Below, one piece after another: positions 41,795 through 52,439 of a stretch of DNA of 64,000 nucleotides. This DNA is from Yersinia rohdei ATCC 43380 (GTDB lineage: Bacteria; Pseudomonadota; Gammaproteobacteria; Enterobacterales; Enterobacteriaceae), in NCBI RefSeq assembly GCF_000173775.1, contig NZ_ACCD01000011.1:1-64000 (forward strand), in the 5' to 3' direction. A program made the translations under genes and the position numbers. Position 1 is the stretch's first letter; each line of letters opens with the position of its first letter. The notes beneath the pieces were generated by a model. That model did no database searches. It had not been told where the DNA came from and saw only the letters and a program-made list of their open reading frames with translations.

Positions 41795-42475
41795 ATGCCC
41801 GCTGAATTTAATTGGCAAGAAATTGATACCGTGCTGCTGGATATGGATGGCACTCTGCTGGATTTAGAGTTCGACAGCCATTTTTGGTTAAAGCAGGTGC
41901 CAGAAACACTTAGCCAGCACCGGGGTATCTCGCTGGATCAAGCCCATAAAATTATTCATGATGAATATCTCGCCGTGCAACATACCTTAAATTGGTATTG
42001 CTTCGATTATTGGAGTGAGCGGCTGGATTTAGACATTTATGCCATGACCACCCAAGCTGGCAGCCGGGTGCAACTACGCCAGGATACCAAACCATTTTTA
42101 GCTGGTTTGCGTGAATGTGGTTTGCAAACAATTTTGCTCACCAATGCCCATCCACACAGCCTTGCGGTAAAAATTGAGCACACCGCCCTCGACCAGCACC
42201 TTGATTTATTACTTTCCACCCATACATTTGGTTATCCAAAGGAAGATCAACGACTGTGGCAAGCCGTCACGCAGCACACCGGATTAAACCCGGCCAGAAC
42301 CTTATTTGTCGATGACAGTGAAACGATTCTGGATGCTGCGCACACCTTTGGTATCCGCTATTGTCTGGGGATAACAAACCCAGACTCCAGCTGTGCTGAG
42401 AAAACGTTTCACAACCACCCGGCCATCAATGACTACCGTAAATTGTTGCCCGCATTGCAGTTACGTAGCCAATAG
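41795..42475 (+). CDS. yrfG: GMP/IMP nucleotidase YrfG (HAD family)
   Basis: 226-residue HAD phosphatase, like E. coli YrfG (222), which dephosphorylates GMP and IMP. The nucleophile motif is LLDMDGTLLDLEFD (about residues 14-27), motif II ILLTNAHPHS near 113, motif III FGYPKEDQRLW near 147 and motif IV FVDDSETILDAA near 174. ATG at 41795 has TGGAG upstream; the frame is open upstream into igaA but without similarity. The order igaA-yrfG-hslR-hslO is as in E. coli. Confidence 0.93.
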   Translation: MPAEFNWQEIDTVLLDMDGTLLDLEFDSHFWLKQVPETLSQHRGISLDQAHKIIHDEYLAVQHTLNWYCFDYWSERLDLDIYAMTTQAGSRVQLRQDTKPFLAGLRECGLQTILLTNAHPHSLAVKIEHTALDQHLDLLLSTHTFGYPKEDQRLWQAVTQHTGLNPARTLFVDDSETILDAAHTFGIRYCLGITNPDSSCAEKTFHNHPAINDYRKLLPALQLRSQ

Positions 42476-42535
42476 CAGTTACGCAGTTAATCAATTGATG
42501 TGGTTATAAACCCGCTCGGCAGGAAAGGAGTTCTC

Positions 42536-42943
42536 ATGAAGGATAAAACAGTCTCTGACGAATCGGTTCGGCTGGATAAATGGCTTTGGGCTGCCCGGTT
42601 TTATAAAACCAGAGCAATAGCGCGGGAAATGGTGGATGGCGGCAAAGTCCATTATAACGGGCAGCGCGGTAAACCGAGCAAGCCAGTTGAGCTGAATGCT
42701 GAAATCCGACTGCGCCAGGGTAATGACGAGCGCACCGTGCGGGTCTTGGCGCTACACAGTCAGCGCCGAGGAGCCAGTGAAGCACAAGCATTATATGAAG
42801 AAACCGAAGCCAGCATTGCTAATCGCGAAAAAGTGGCTCAGGCCCGTAAATTAAATGCCCTGACCATGCCACATCCGGATAGGCGACCAGATAAAAAAGA
42901 GCGTCGCAACCTGATTAAATTTAAACTAGGCTCTCCAGAGTAA
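42536..42943 (+). CDS. hslR: Ribosome-associated heat-shock protein Hsp15
   Basis: 135 residues, matching E. coli HslR (133). An S4 RNA-binding domain occupies residues 9-70 (VRLDKWLWAARFYKTRAIAR, GGKVHYNGQRGKPSK). The C-terminal tail TMPHPDRRPDKKERRNL is conserved. It binds stalled 50S subunits that carry nascent chains and helps recycle them. ATG at 42536 has AAAGGAG upstream. It is followed by hslO after 148 bp, with an ERIC repeat between. Confidence 0.95.
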   Translation: MKDKTVSDESVRLDKWLWAARFYKTRAIAREMVDGGKVHYNGQRGKPSKPVELNAEIRLRQGNDERTVRVLALHSQRRGASEAQALYEETEASIANREKVAQARKLNALTMPHPDRRPDKKERRNLIKFKLGSPE

Positions 42944-42950
42944 ATCCAAG

Positions 42951-43066
42951 ACACCTCAAAAAGTAGCAGGGCGGCGAAGGAGCACATCGCGATGAACTGG
43001 CTCAAGTCAGTGATTCGGTAAGTTAAAACCGCCAATATCTCTACAATTTGAAAGATGCCGGGTTTA
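42951..43066 (+). repeat. ERIC repeat between hslR and hslO
   Basis: The core GCGATGAACTGGCTCAAGTCAG followed by TGATTCGGTAAGTT lies between two imperfect ends (CAAAAAGTAGCAGGGCGGCG and CTACAATTTGAAAGATGCC). It fills nearly all of the hslR-hslO gap and would be present in any shared transcript. Confidence 0.7.
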
Positions 43067-43091
43067 GATGGGGCCAAAATGAGAGAAAACT

Positions 43092-43973
43092 ATGTCTAAC
43101 CACGACCAATTACACCGCTATCTGTTTGCTAACCATGCGGTACGCGGTGAACTGGTTTCAGTTAATGAAACCTACCAGCAGGTATTAGCTAACCATGATT
43201 ACCCACCAGCGGTACAAAAACTGTTGGGTGAAATGTTGGTCGCAACCAGCCTGCTGACCGCTACCCTCAAATTTGATGGTGATATTACGGTGCAATTACA
43301 GGGCGGTGATGGCCCACTGTCGCTGGCCGTCATTAACGGCAATAACCGACAAGAAATGCGCGGCGTCGCCCGTTTTAAAGGTGAAATCAGCGATGAAAGT
43401 ACCCTGAAAGAAATGGTCGGCAATGCCTATCTGGTGATAACCATTACACCTGAGCAAGGTGAGCGCTATCAGGGTGTCGTGGCATTGGAAGGTGACACCA
43501 TCGCCGCCTGTCTGGAAAGTTACTTTATGCAGTCTGAACAGTTACCTACCCGCCTGTTTATTCGCACCGGCAATGTAGCAGGTAAAGCTGCTGCTGGCGG
43601 TATGTTGCTGCAAGTTCTACCAGCAGAAGAACGTAATGAAGATGAATTTGATCATCTGGCACAACTGACCGCGACCATTAAGGCCGAAGAGTTATTCACT
43701 CTGCCAGCCAATGAAGTGCTGTATCGTTTATACCATCAAGAAGAAGTGACGTTATATGAACCGCAAAATGTCAGCTTCCGTTGCACCTGTTCCCGTACAC
43801 GTTGTGCGGATGCATTAGTAACGTTATCTGAAGATGATATCAACGAAATGCTCGCGCAGGATGGCAATATTGATATGCATTGCGAGTATTGCGGCAGCCA
43901 CTACCTGTTTGATGCCGTAGATATCGCCACGTTAAAGAGCGGTAACAGCCCGTCTTCAGAACAAATTCATTAA
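43092..43973 (+). CDS. hslO: Redox-regulated chaperone Hsp33
   Basis: 293 residues, as in E. coli Hsp33 (292). The C-terminal zinc switch is complete: CTC (a CxC pair) in [10 protein letters not shown] near residues 232-239 and CxxC in HCEYCGSHY near 265-273. Under oxidative stress these cysteines form disulfides and the protein becomes an active holdase. The N-terminal domain starts with [17 protein letters not shown]. The order hslR-hslO is conserved. The E. coli neighbour yhgE is not present between hslO and pckA. Confidence 0.97.
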   Translation: MSNHDQLHRYLFANHAVRGELVSVNETYQQVLANHDYPPAVQKLLGEMLVATSLLTATLKFDGDITVQLQGGDGPLSLAVINGNNRQEMRGVARFKGEISDESTLKEMVGNAYLVITITPEQGERYQGVVALEGDTIAACLESYFMQSEQLPTRLFIRTGNVAGKAAAGGMLLQVLPAEERNEDEFDHLAQLTATIKAEELFTLPANEVLYRLYHQEEVTLYEPQNVSFRCTCSRTRCADALVTLSEDDINEMLAQDGNIDMHCEYCGSHYLFDAVDIATLKSGNSPSSEQIH

Positions 43974-43985
43974 TTCTGGTAATAC

Positions 43986-44019
43986 ATAGCTGGGTGCTGA
44001 CTCGTGCCCAGCTATTCCT
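43986..44019 (+). terminator. hslO intrinsic terminator
   Basis: Nine-bp stem ATAGCTGGG / CCCAGCTAT with a 12-base loop followed by the T-rich TCCTTCTCT, starting 12 bases after the hslO stop. Confidence 0.65.
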
Positions 44020-44087
44020 TCTCTCGTTTCACTCTTGCTACAATCCGTGTTCTATCTCTCATAACCTAGCGAAATGTAGGCCATATG

Positions 44088-44116
44088 TTGAAATCTTTGA
44101 ACACTATCGCTGTTAA
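44088..44116 (+). promoter_or_regulatory. Putative sigma70 promoter of pckA
   Basis: TTGAAA, a 17-base spacer, then TGTTAA. The start point would be near 44123, giving a leader of about 50 bases before the pckA ATG. Recognised by eye only. Confidence 0.4.
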
Positions 44117-44172
44117 TCAGGGATGAGTATTTACAATCGCTGGTAGAAAATTGACGATCCAGGAGTTATGAC

Positions 44173-45792
44173 ATGAGTGTTAAAGGAATTACCCCGCAGG
44201 AGCTCGCCGCCTATGGCATCCATAACGTCAGCGAGATTGTTTACAACCCAAGCTATGATTTACTGTTCCAGGAAGAGACCAAACCCACGCTTGAAGGATA
44301 CGAGCGCGGAACCCTCACCACCACAGGAGCAATAGCGGTCGATACCGGTATCTTTACCGGTCGCTCGCCAAAAGATAAATATATTGTCCGCGACGATATC
44401 ACCCGGGACACCGTGTGGTGGGCTGATCAGGGCAAAGGCAAAAATGATAACAAACCGCTAAGCCAAGAAACCTGGGCTCACCTGAAAGGGTTGGTTACCC
44501 AGCAACTGTCCGGCAAACGTCTGTTTGTGGTTGATACCTTCTGCGGTGCAAATGCCGATACCCGTCTGCAAGTGCGCTTTGTTACAGAAGTGGCCTGGCA
44601 AGCTCATTTCGTTAAAAACATGTTTATCCGCCCAACAGATGAAGAACTGGCCCATTTCGAGCCTGATTTTATCGTCATGAATGGGGCAAAATGCACTAAC
44701 CCGAACTGGAAAGAACAAGGTCTGAATTCAGAAAACTTTGTTGCCTTTAACCTGACCGAACGTATGCAGCTGATTGGCGGCACCTGGTATGGCGGCGAAA
44801 TGAAGAAAGGTATGTTCTCCATGATGAACTACCTGCTGCCACTGAAAGGCATTGCATCTATGCACTGCTCGGCCAACGTCGGTGAAAAAGGCGATGTCGC
44901 AATCTTCTTCGGCTTGTCTGGTACCGGTAAAACCACCCTGTCTACTGACCCGAAACGCAAGTTAATTGGCGATGACGAACACGGCTGGGATGATGACGGC
45001 GTATTTAACTTTGAAGGTGGCTGCTACGCCAAAACCATCAAGTTATCTGAAGAAGCAGAGCCCGATATTTATCACGCCATTAAACGTGATGCGCTGCTGG
45101 AAAACGTCGTGGTTCTGCCAGATGGCACTGTTGATTTTAATGACGGTTCCAAAACTGAAAACACCCGCGTTTCTTACCCAATTTATCACATCGAAAATAT
45201 CGTAAAACCGGTTTCAAAAGCCGGTCATGCTACTAAGGTTATTTTCCTAACAGCGGATGCATTTGGGGTCTTACCACCAGTATCACGTCTGACGGCAAGC
45301 CAAACTCAGTATCACTTCTTATCTGGGTTTACTGCCAAACTGGCGGGTACAGAACGTGGTGTGACCGAACCGACACCGACCTTCTCTGCCTGCTTCGGTG
45401 CGGCATTCCTATCACTGCATCCAACTCAATACGCAGAAGTATTGCTGAAACGTATGCAAGCGGTGGGCGCACAAGCCTATCTGGTCAACACTGGCTGGAA
45501 TGGCACCGGCAAACGTATTTCCATCAAGGATACCCGAGGGATTATCGATGCCATTCTGAATGGCGAAATTGATAAGGCAGAAACCTTTACCTTACCTATC
45601 TTTGATCTGGCAGTACCAATGGCATTACCGGGCGTGAACCCAGATATCCTTGACCCGCGTGACACCTACGCCGATGTCGCGCAGTGGCAAGAAAAAGCCG
45701 AAGATCTGGCGAAGCGTTTTACCACTAACTTCGATAAGTATACAGATACCCCGGCAGGGGCTGCATTGGTCAGTGCTGGGCCAAAAGTCTGA
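44173..45792 (+). CDS. pckA: Phosphoenolpyruvate carboxykinase (ATP)
   Basis: 539 residues, as in E. coli Pck (540). It converts oxaloacetate plus ATP to phosphoenolpyruvate, the first step of gluconeogenesis. The ATP-binding P-loop [11 protein letters not shown] is near residues 247-257, and the metal/kinase motif [23 protein letters not shown] follows. [10 protein letters not shown] near 64 binds substrate. A clear terminator follows. Confidence 0.98.
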   Translation: MSVKGITPQELAAYGIHNVSEIVYNPSYDLLFQEETKPTLEGYERGTLTTTGAIAVDTGIFTGRSPKDKYIVRDDITRDTVWWADQGKGKNDNKPLSQETWAHLKGLVTQQLSGKRLFVVDTFCGANADTRLQVRFVTEVAWQAHFVKNMFIRPTDEELAHFEPDFIVMNGAKCTNPNWKEQGLNSENFVAFNLTERMQLIGGTWYGGEMKKGMFSMMNYLLPLKGIASMHCSANVGEKGDVAIFFGLSGTGKTTLSTDPKRKLIGDDEHGWDDDGVFNFEGGCYAKTIKLSEEAEPDIYHAIKRDALLENVVVLPDGTVDFNDGSKTENTRVSYPIYHIENIVKPVSKAGHATKVIFLTADAFGVLPPVSRLTASQTQYHFLSGFTAKLAGTERGVTEPTPTFSACFGAAFLSLHPTQYAEVLLKRMQAVGAQAYLVNTGWNGTGKRISIKDTRGIIDAILNGEIDKAETFTLPIFDLAVPMALPGVNPDILDPRDTYADVAQWQEKAEDLAKRFTTNFDKYTDTPAGAALVSAGPKV

Positions 45793-45817
45793 TTTAGAAC
45801 TGGTTTTATAGAAATAC

Positions 45818-45852
45818 AAAGGGGCATCAATAAGTGCCCCTTTTGTTTTTTC
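45818..45852 (+). terminator. pckA intrinsic terminator
   Basis: Nine-bp stem AAAGGGGCA / TGCCCCTTT with an 8-base loop, then TTGTTTTTT, 26 bases after the pckA stop. Confidence 0.9.
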
Positions 45853-46006
45853 TGGGGGAGTTGCTGCCGCTTTCGGGCGGTGAGATAGCGGATTTGGGTC
45901 GATGAGTTATCTGGTTCGGTTGACATAATATTGACTGCAACCTTATCCCCGCAGACTCAGCTGCCAAAAGCGGGTTTTATTAGTGACTCAGTTAACTCAC
46001 CACCAA

Positions 46007-48084
<2,078 letters not shown>

Positions 48085-48140
48085 TTTATTACTCCCAAAG
48101 GACGTATTGCCCGAATCTGTGCATTGTTAGAAAAACTCAC

Positions 48141-48265
48141 TTCATACCCTAAATAACTCAAGTGGTGAGAAGGCGGCAACTGAACGAATCCTCCAGGGCT
48201 TACATCAGTAAGTGACTGGGGTGAACGTAAGGAAGTCAACGCACACGCAGCTTGAAGTATGACGT
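48141..48265 (+). repeat. Canonical ERIC repeat between greB and ompR
   Basis: About 125 bp. The centre GCTTACATCAGTAAGTGACT followed by GGGGTGAACG closely matches the standard ERIC core (GCTTACATAAGTAAGTGACT then GGGGTGAGCG). The ends TCATACCCTAAATAACTCAAG and CTTGAAGTATGACG are inverted repeats. It is the best ERIC match in the window and lies in the upstream region of ompR, downstream of greB. Confidence 0.92.
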
Positions 48266-48330
48266 GTATTACAGACAGCTATTTATGGTATATATTCTAG
48301 TCGAAATTGTTACAAAGCTTATTGTTGTGC

Positions 48331-48828
48331 CTAATTATCAACACTTTCGTCAAATGGCCGGTAGCGAATTTCTAAAATACAGTAAATTGCTTCGCCATTA
48401 GGCGTTTGAACCGTCACTTCATCATCCACTTGTTTGCCAATTAAAGCGCGGGCAACCGGCGAATCAATAGAAATCCATTTTTTGGCGGGATCAAACTCAT
48501 CCGGCCCCACTAAACGGAAGATTCGCTGCTCTCCTGATTCATTTTCTACTCGCACCCAAGCACCGAAATACACTTTCCCTTCCTGGCGTGGGTCTGGATC
48601 GACAATCTTCAGTACTTCCAATCGCTTAGTCAAAAACCGCACCCGACGATCAATTTCTCGCAGGCGCTTCTTACCATAGATATATTCGGCATTTTCCGAG
48701 CGGTCGCCCATTGCTGCGGCTTCAGACACCGCTTGTGTCACGACCGGTCGCTCTTCGCGCCACAGATAATGCAGCTCTGTGTCCAGCGCCTGCCAGCCCT
48801 CACGGGTTATATAATTGCTTTTAGACAT
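48331..48828 (-). CDS. greB: Transcript cleavage factor GreB
   Basis: 165 residues (E. coli GreB 158). The N-terminal coiled coil has ITREGWQALDTELHYLWREERP and the acidic tip GDRSENAEYIYGKKRLREIDRR; the C-terminal FKBP-like domain has VYFGAWVRVEN and WISIDSPVARALIGK. It rescues backtracked RNA polymerase. ATG at 48828 fits the E. coli N-terminus; an in-frame GTG 39 bases upstream is less likely. Here greB reads toward ompR and away from tex, whereas in E. coli I recall it diverging from ompR and reading toward tex (yhgF). Confidence 0.93.
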   Translation of the reverse strand: MSKSNYITREGWQALDTELHYLWREERPVVTQAVSEAAAMGDRSENAEYIYGKKRLREIDRRVRFLTKRLEVLKIVDPDPRQEGKVYFGAWVRVENESGEQRIFRLVGPDEFDPAKKWISIDSPVARALIGKQVDDEVTVQTPNGEAIYCILEIRYRPFDESVDN

Positions 48829-48997
48829 AAAGTTATCCAAGTATCCCTTTGGGATAGATGCCACCACTATACCCTAACTTTTTACCGATAAGTTCGTGTT
48901 AGCTCAAGCCCGATAACCGCTCTGCTGGCAATTTATCCGGGCAATCCGTATAACTACCTTCTGCCATTTTTCCTACTCACTAATTGATATCAGACTT

Positions 48998-51379
48998 ATG
49001 AATGAACAACTGAGCCGCATAATTGCAAGCGAACTACAGGCGCGACCGGAACAAGTTATCTCCGCAATACGCCTGCTGGATGAAGGTAATACCGTGCCTT
49101 TTATTTCACGGTATCGTAAGGAAGTTACCGGCGGGTTGGATGATACCCAATTGCGCCAGTTGGAAAGCCGTTTGGGCTACTTGCGCGAACTTGAAGATCG
49201 CCGCCAAACCATTCTTAAATCAATTGAAGATCAAGGCAAGCTCACCGAGCAGCTAGCCGGTGCCATCAAAGGCACTATGAGTAAAACCGAGCTGGAAGAT
49301 TTATATCTTCCTTATAAACCCAAACGCCGCACCCGTGGGCAGATTGCGATTGAAGCCGGTCTGGAGCCCTTGGCAGACAGCTTATGGAATGACCCGCAAC
49401 AAACCCCAGAACAGGTGGCTCTCGCCTATATTGATGCTGATAAAGGGGTTGCTGATACCAAAGCGGCACTGGATGGCGCGCGCTATATCCTGATGGAACG
49501 TTTTGCCGAAGATGCCACTTTGCTGGCCAAAGTGCGGCAATACCTGTGGAAAAACGCCCAGTTAGTGTCAAAAGTGGTGGAAGGTAAAGAGCAGGAAGGG
49601 GCAAAATTTCGCGATTATTTCGACCACCACGAACCTATCGCCCAAGTGCCATCTCACCGCGCATTGGCAATGTTCCGTGGCCGTAATGAAGGTGTACTGC
49701 AACTGGCGCTAAATCCTGATCCCCAGTTTGACGAGCCGCCGCGCGAAAGTCAGGGCGAGCAGATTATTATTAATCACCTGGATTTGCGACTGAATAACGC
49801 CCCCGCCGACAGCTGGCGTAAAGCCGTGGTCAACTGGACATGGCGTATCAAAGTGCTGTTGCATCTGGAAACCGAGCTGATGAGCACTTTGCGTGAGCGC
49901 GCCGAAGACGAAGCAATCAATGTTTTCGCCCGTAACATGCAAGATTTGCTGATGGCAGCACCGGCAGGGATGCGCGCTACTATGGGGCTTGATCCCGGTC
50001 TGCGCACTGGGGTGAAAGTCGCGGTGGTTGATGCTACCGGTAAGCTGGTGGCCTTCGATACCATTTACCCTCATACCGGGCAGGCCGCCAAAGCCGCAGC
50101 GGTGGTGGCGGCCTTGTGCATTAAACATCAGGTTGAGCTGGTGGCTATCGGTAATGGCACGGCCTCGCGGGAAACTGAGCGCTTCTTTATTGAGCTGCAA
50201 CAACAGTATCCGGCGGTAACGGCGCAAAAAGTCATTGTCAGTGAAGCCGGCGCATCGGTTTACTCCGCCTCTGAGCTGGCCGCGCTGGAATTCCCGGACT
50301 TGGACGTTTCTATCCGTGGTGCGGTTTCTATTGCCCGTCGGCTGCAAGACCCACTGGCTGAATTAGTTAAAATTGATCCGAAATCCATTGGGGTCGGCCA
50401 GTATCAGCATGATGTCAGCCAAAGCCAGCTGGCGAAAAAGCTGGATGCCGTGGTAGAAGACTGCGTAAATGCCGTCGGGGTAGATTTGAACACCGCGTCA
50501 GTGCCCTTACTGACCCGAGTGGCAGGTTTAACCCGCATGATGGCGCAGAATATTGTTAACTGGCGTGATGAGAATGGCCGCTTCCATAACCGCGAACAAT
50601 TACTGAAAGTCAGCCGTTTGGGGCCAAAAGCTTTCGAACAGTGCGCCGGTTTCTTGCGCATCAATCACGGGGATAACCCGCTGGATGCATCCACGGTGCA
50701 TCCGGAAGCCTATCCGATAGTCGAGCGCATTTTGGCGGCAACCGAGCAGGCGTTGCAGGACTTAATGGGCAATTCAGCCGCCTTACGCAATCTTAATGCC
50801 CGCGATTTTACCACCGAGCGTTTTGGCGTGCCGACCGTCACCGATATCCTGCGCGAGCTGGAAAAACCGGGCCGTGACCCACGTCCTGAGTTTAAAACGG
50901 CGACCTTTGCTGAAGGCGTTGAGACACTCAATGACCTGACTCCGGGGATGATCCTCGAAGGCTCAGTCACTAACGTGACTAACTTTGGTGCTTTTGTGGA
51001 TATTGGTGTCCACCAAGATGGTTTGGTGCATATCTCGTCACTGGCCGATAAGTTTGTCGACGACCCGCATAAAGTGGTGAAAGCTGGGGATATCGTCAAA
51101 GTCAAAGTGATGGAAGTGGATTTGCAGCGCAAGCGCATTGCCCTGACCATGCGCCTTGATGAGCAGCCGGGTGAAAGCGGCTCGCGCCGTGGTGGTGGTG
51201 AAAACCGAGCCAGCACCAATAGCGATAATCGCGGAGCCAGCCGCCCGCGCAACAGCAATGACAGCAATAACCGCGCTCCCGCTAAAGGCCGAGCAGACAG
51301 TCACTCGGGCAATAACAGTAATTCGGGCAATAACAGCGCCATGAGTGACGCGCTGGCGGCGGCGTTTAAAAAACGCTAG
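48998..51379 (+). CDS. tex: Transcription accessory protein Tex (YhgF)
   Basis: 793 residues (E. coli 773). Layout: helical N-terminal domain ([15 protein letters not shown] near residue 35), YqgF-like RNase-H fold ([16 protein letters not shown] near 328), tandem helix-hairpin-helix ([37 protein letters not shown]), and an S1 RNA-binding domain near 650-720 ([21 protein letters not shown]). A low-complexity Gly/Ser/Asn/Arg tail of about 55 residues follows, ending [13 protein letters not shown], with a short SGNNS repeat. It binds nucleic acids and affects transcription. Confidence 0.96.
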   Translation: MNEQLSRIIASELQARPEQVISAIRLLDEGNTVPFISRYRKEVTGGLDDTQLRQLESRLGYLRELEDRRQTILKSIEDQGKLTEQLAGAIKGTMSKTELEDLYLPYKPKRRTRGQIAIEAGLEPLADSLWNDPQQTPEQVALAYIDADKGVADTKAALDGARYILMERFAEDATLLAKVRQYLWKNAQLVSKVVEGKEQEGAKFRDYFDHHEPIAQVPSHRALAMFRGRNEGVLQLALNPDPQFDEPPRESQGEQIIINHLDLRLNNAPADSWRKAVVNWTWRIKVLLHLETELMSTLRERAEDEAINVFARNMQDLLMAAPAGMRATMGLDPGLRTGVKVAVVDATGKLVAFDTIYPHTGQAAKAAAVVAALCIKHQVELVAIGNGTASRETERFFIELQQQYPAVTAQKVIVSEAGASVYSASELAALEFPDLDVSIRGAVSIARRLQDPLAELVKIDPKSIGVGQYQHDVSQSQLAKKLDAVVEDCVNAVGVDLNTASVPLLTRVAGLTRMMAQNIVNWRDENGRFHNREQLLKVSRLGPKAFEQCAGFLRINHGDNPLDASTVHPEAYPIVERILAATEQALQDLMGNSAALRNLNARDFTTERFGVPTVTDILRELEKPGRDPRPEFKTATFAEGVETLNDLTPGMILEGSVTNVTNFGAFVDIGVHQDGLVHISSLADKFVDDPHKVVKAGDIVKVKVMEVDLQRKRIALTMRLDEQPGESGSRRGGGENRASTNSDNRGASRPRNSNDSNNRAPAKGRADSHSGNNSNSGNNSAMSDALAAAFKKR

Positions 51380-51425
51380 TGGCTTTTAAAAAGTAAATAG
51401 CTTTAAAAAGGCAACTAACTGAGTT

Positions 51426-51455
51426 AAGGGTCACTTTTTGTGGCCCTTTTTTATT
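51426..51455 (+). terminator. tex intrinsic terminator
   Basis: Stem AAGGGTCAC / GTGGCCCTT (one G-T pair) with a T5 loop, then TTTTATTTT, 47 bases after the tex stop. Confidence 0.85.
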
Positions 51456-51682
51456 TTCCCACCGGCTTTTTCATGCTTTTTTTCGGTGATTTTGTAAAAT
51501 TTTTTTAAAATTAATTAGCACGCAATTCTTTTATTTCACGGTGTAACTTCACTGGATCAGGAATGTTAAATCTGACAGAAATCACATTTAATTAATATCC
51601 TGGTTAATTCGTCCTGCTATCACACTTAACTTATAAATAATTACGATAACATTCTGTGGGTTAATTAAAACCCGCGCAAGAC

Positions 51683-51696
51683 TTGATTCAGATCAT
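51683..51696 (+). promoter_or_regulatory. FNR-like box upstream of feo
   Basis: TTGAT-TCAG-ATCAT matches the FNR consensus TTGAT-N4-ATCAA at 9 of 10 positions. It lies about 220 bp upstream of the proposed feo promoter, so it would act from a distance or on an upstream start. FNR control of feo is established in E. coli. Confidence 0.55.
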
Positions 51697-51896
51697 AGTG
51701 AAATAGTGAGGTTAACTATTGGTATTCGTCAGTATAGACAGAGACTTATAGAAACATTTAGTTAACTGATTTAACCTCTTATTCGCATTTGCGATTATGC
51801 TGATTTGGTGGTAAAACAAGCATAAATAGAAATCAGACTCATTAATTATAAAAATCAAATCACAACAGATGCTTACTTTTTAGTATTTTGTCTGAG

Positions 51897-51925
51897 TTGA
51901 ATATGAAAACGATTCTTACTATTAT
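51897..51925 (+). promoter_or_regulatory. feoA promoter with overlapping Fur-like box
   Basis: TTGAAT, 17-base spacer, TATTAT forms a good sigma70 promoter with the start near 51932. Positions 51905-51923 (GAAAACGATTCTTACTATT) match the 19-bp Fur consensus at about 12 of 19 positions and span the spacer and -10 region, where Fur with iron would block transcription. Confidence 0.6.
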
Positions 51926-51992
51926 TATTTAACTCATTATTAATTAGCCTGATATCACTCTGAATTTTGGTACGCTATTAATCACCACGAAT

Positions 51993-52112
51993 AGCCAAAA
52001 TCATTGACGTTGTAGATAGGCCACCAGCGAACTCATCCTGTAGTGATTACTGAAATAAGTGATTCAGGTGAGTGAGAGTAGCTAACACCCCAGGGCTTCA
52101 AACCCGAAGGGT
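51993..52112 (+). repeat. ERIC repeat in the feoA leader
   Basis: Begins TAGCCAAAATCATTGACGTTG, has a diverged core with AAGTGATTCAGGTGAGTGAG, and ends in the small hairpin GGGCTTCAAACCCGAAGGG. It lies between the feo promoter and the feoA ribosome-binding site, which starts 4 bases after its end, so it is transcribed as the 5' leader. Confidence 0.7.
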
Positions 52113-52126
52113 AACAAGAGGTTGCT

Positions 52127-52351
52127 ATGCATTTGATCCCACAACGCTCCTACAAAATTATTGGCTTCTCACCTGAAATTAGCCCGGCTTATCGGCAGAA
52201 ACTATTGTCCTTGGGTATGTTACCCGGCTCTTCATTTAATGTTGTGCGCCTCGCGCCATTAGGTGACCCCATTCAGATAGAAACCCGTCGGGTCAGTCTG
52301 GTGGTGCGCAAAAAGGATTTAGACCTACTGACACTCGACCTACAGCCCTAG
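52127..52351 (+). CDS. feoA: Ferrous iron transport protein FeoA
   Basis: 74-residue SH3-like cytoplasmic protein (E. coli 75). Family stretch [20 protein letters not shown] followed by [22 protein letters not shown]. It assists FeoB in Fe(II) uptake, probably through the GTPase domain. AAGAGG lies five bases before the ATG. First gene of feoABC. Confidence 0.96.
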   Translation: MHLIPQRSYKIIGFSPEISPAYRQKLLSLGMLPGSSFNVVRLAPLGDPIQIETRRVSLVVRKKDLDLLTLDLQP

Positions 52352-52439
52352 CGTTTCAGGTCAACGTCTTATTCTGTCTGCTGGATGATGAATTAAACTC
52401 GCCCAGCACCGTCTTAATCTATTGATATCACGTTGGAAA

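Larger units (their letters stand above)
51380..52126 (+). other. tex-feoA intergenic region
   Basis: 747 bp without a credible gene. From left to right it holds the tex terminator (51426-51455), an FNR-like box (51683-51696), a sigma70 promoter overlapped by a Fur-like box (51897-51925), an ERIC repeat (51993-52112) and the feoA ribosome-binding site AAGAGG (52116-52121). The stretch 51456-51680 is AT-rich with nothing I can name. Confidence 0.6.

Noticed and set aside
49709-50347. A 212-codon minus-strand open frame inside tex.
   Set aside because: It is a shadow of tex, which has clear domains and conserved length on the plus strand.
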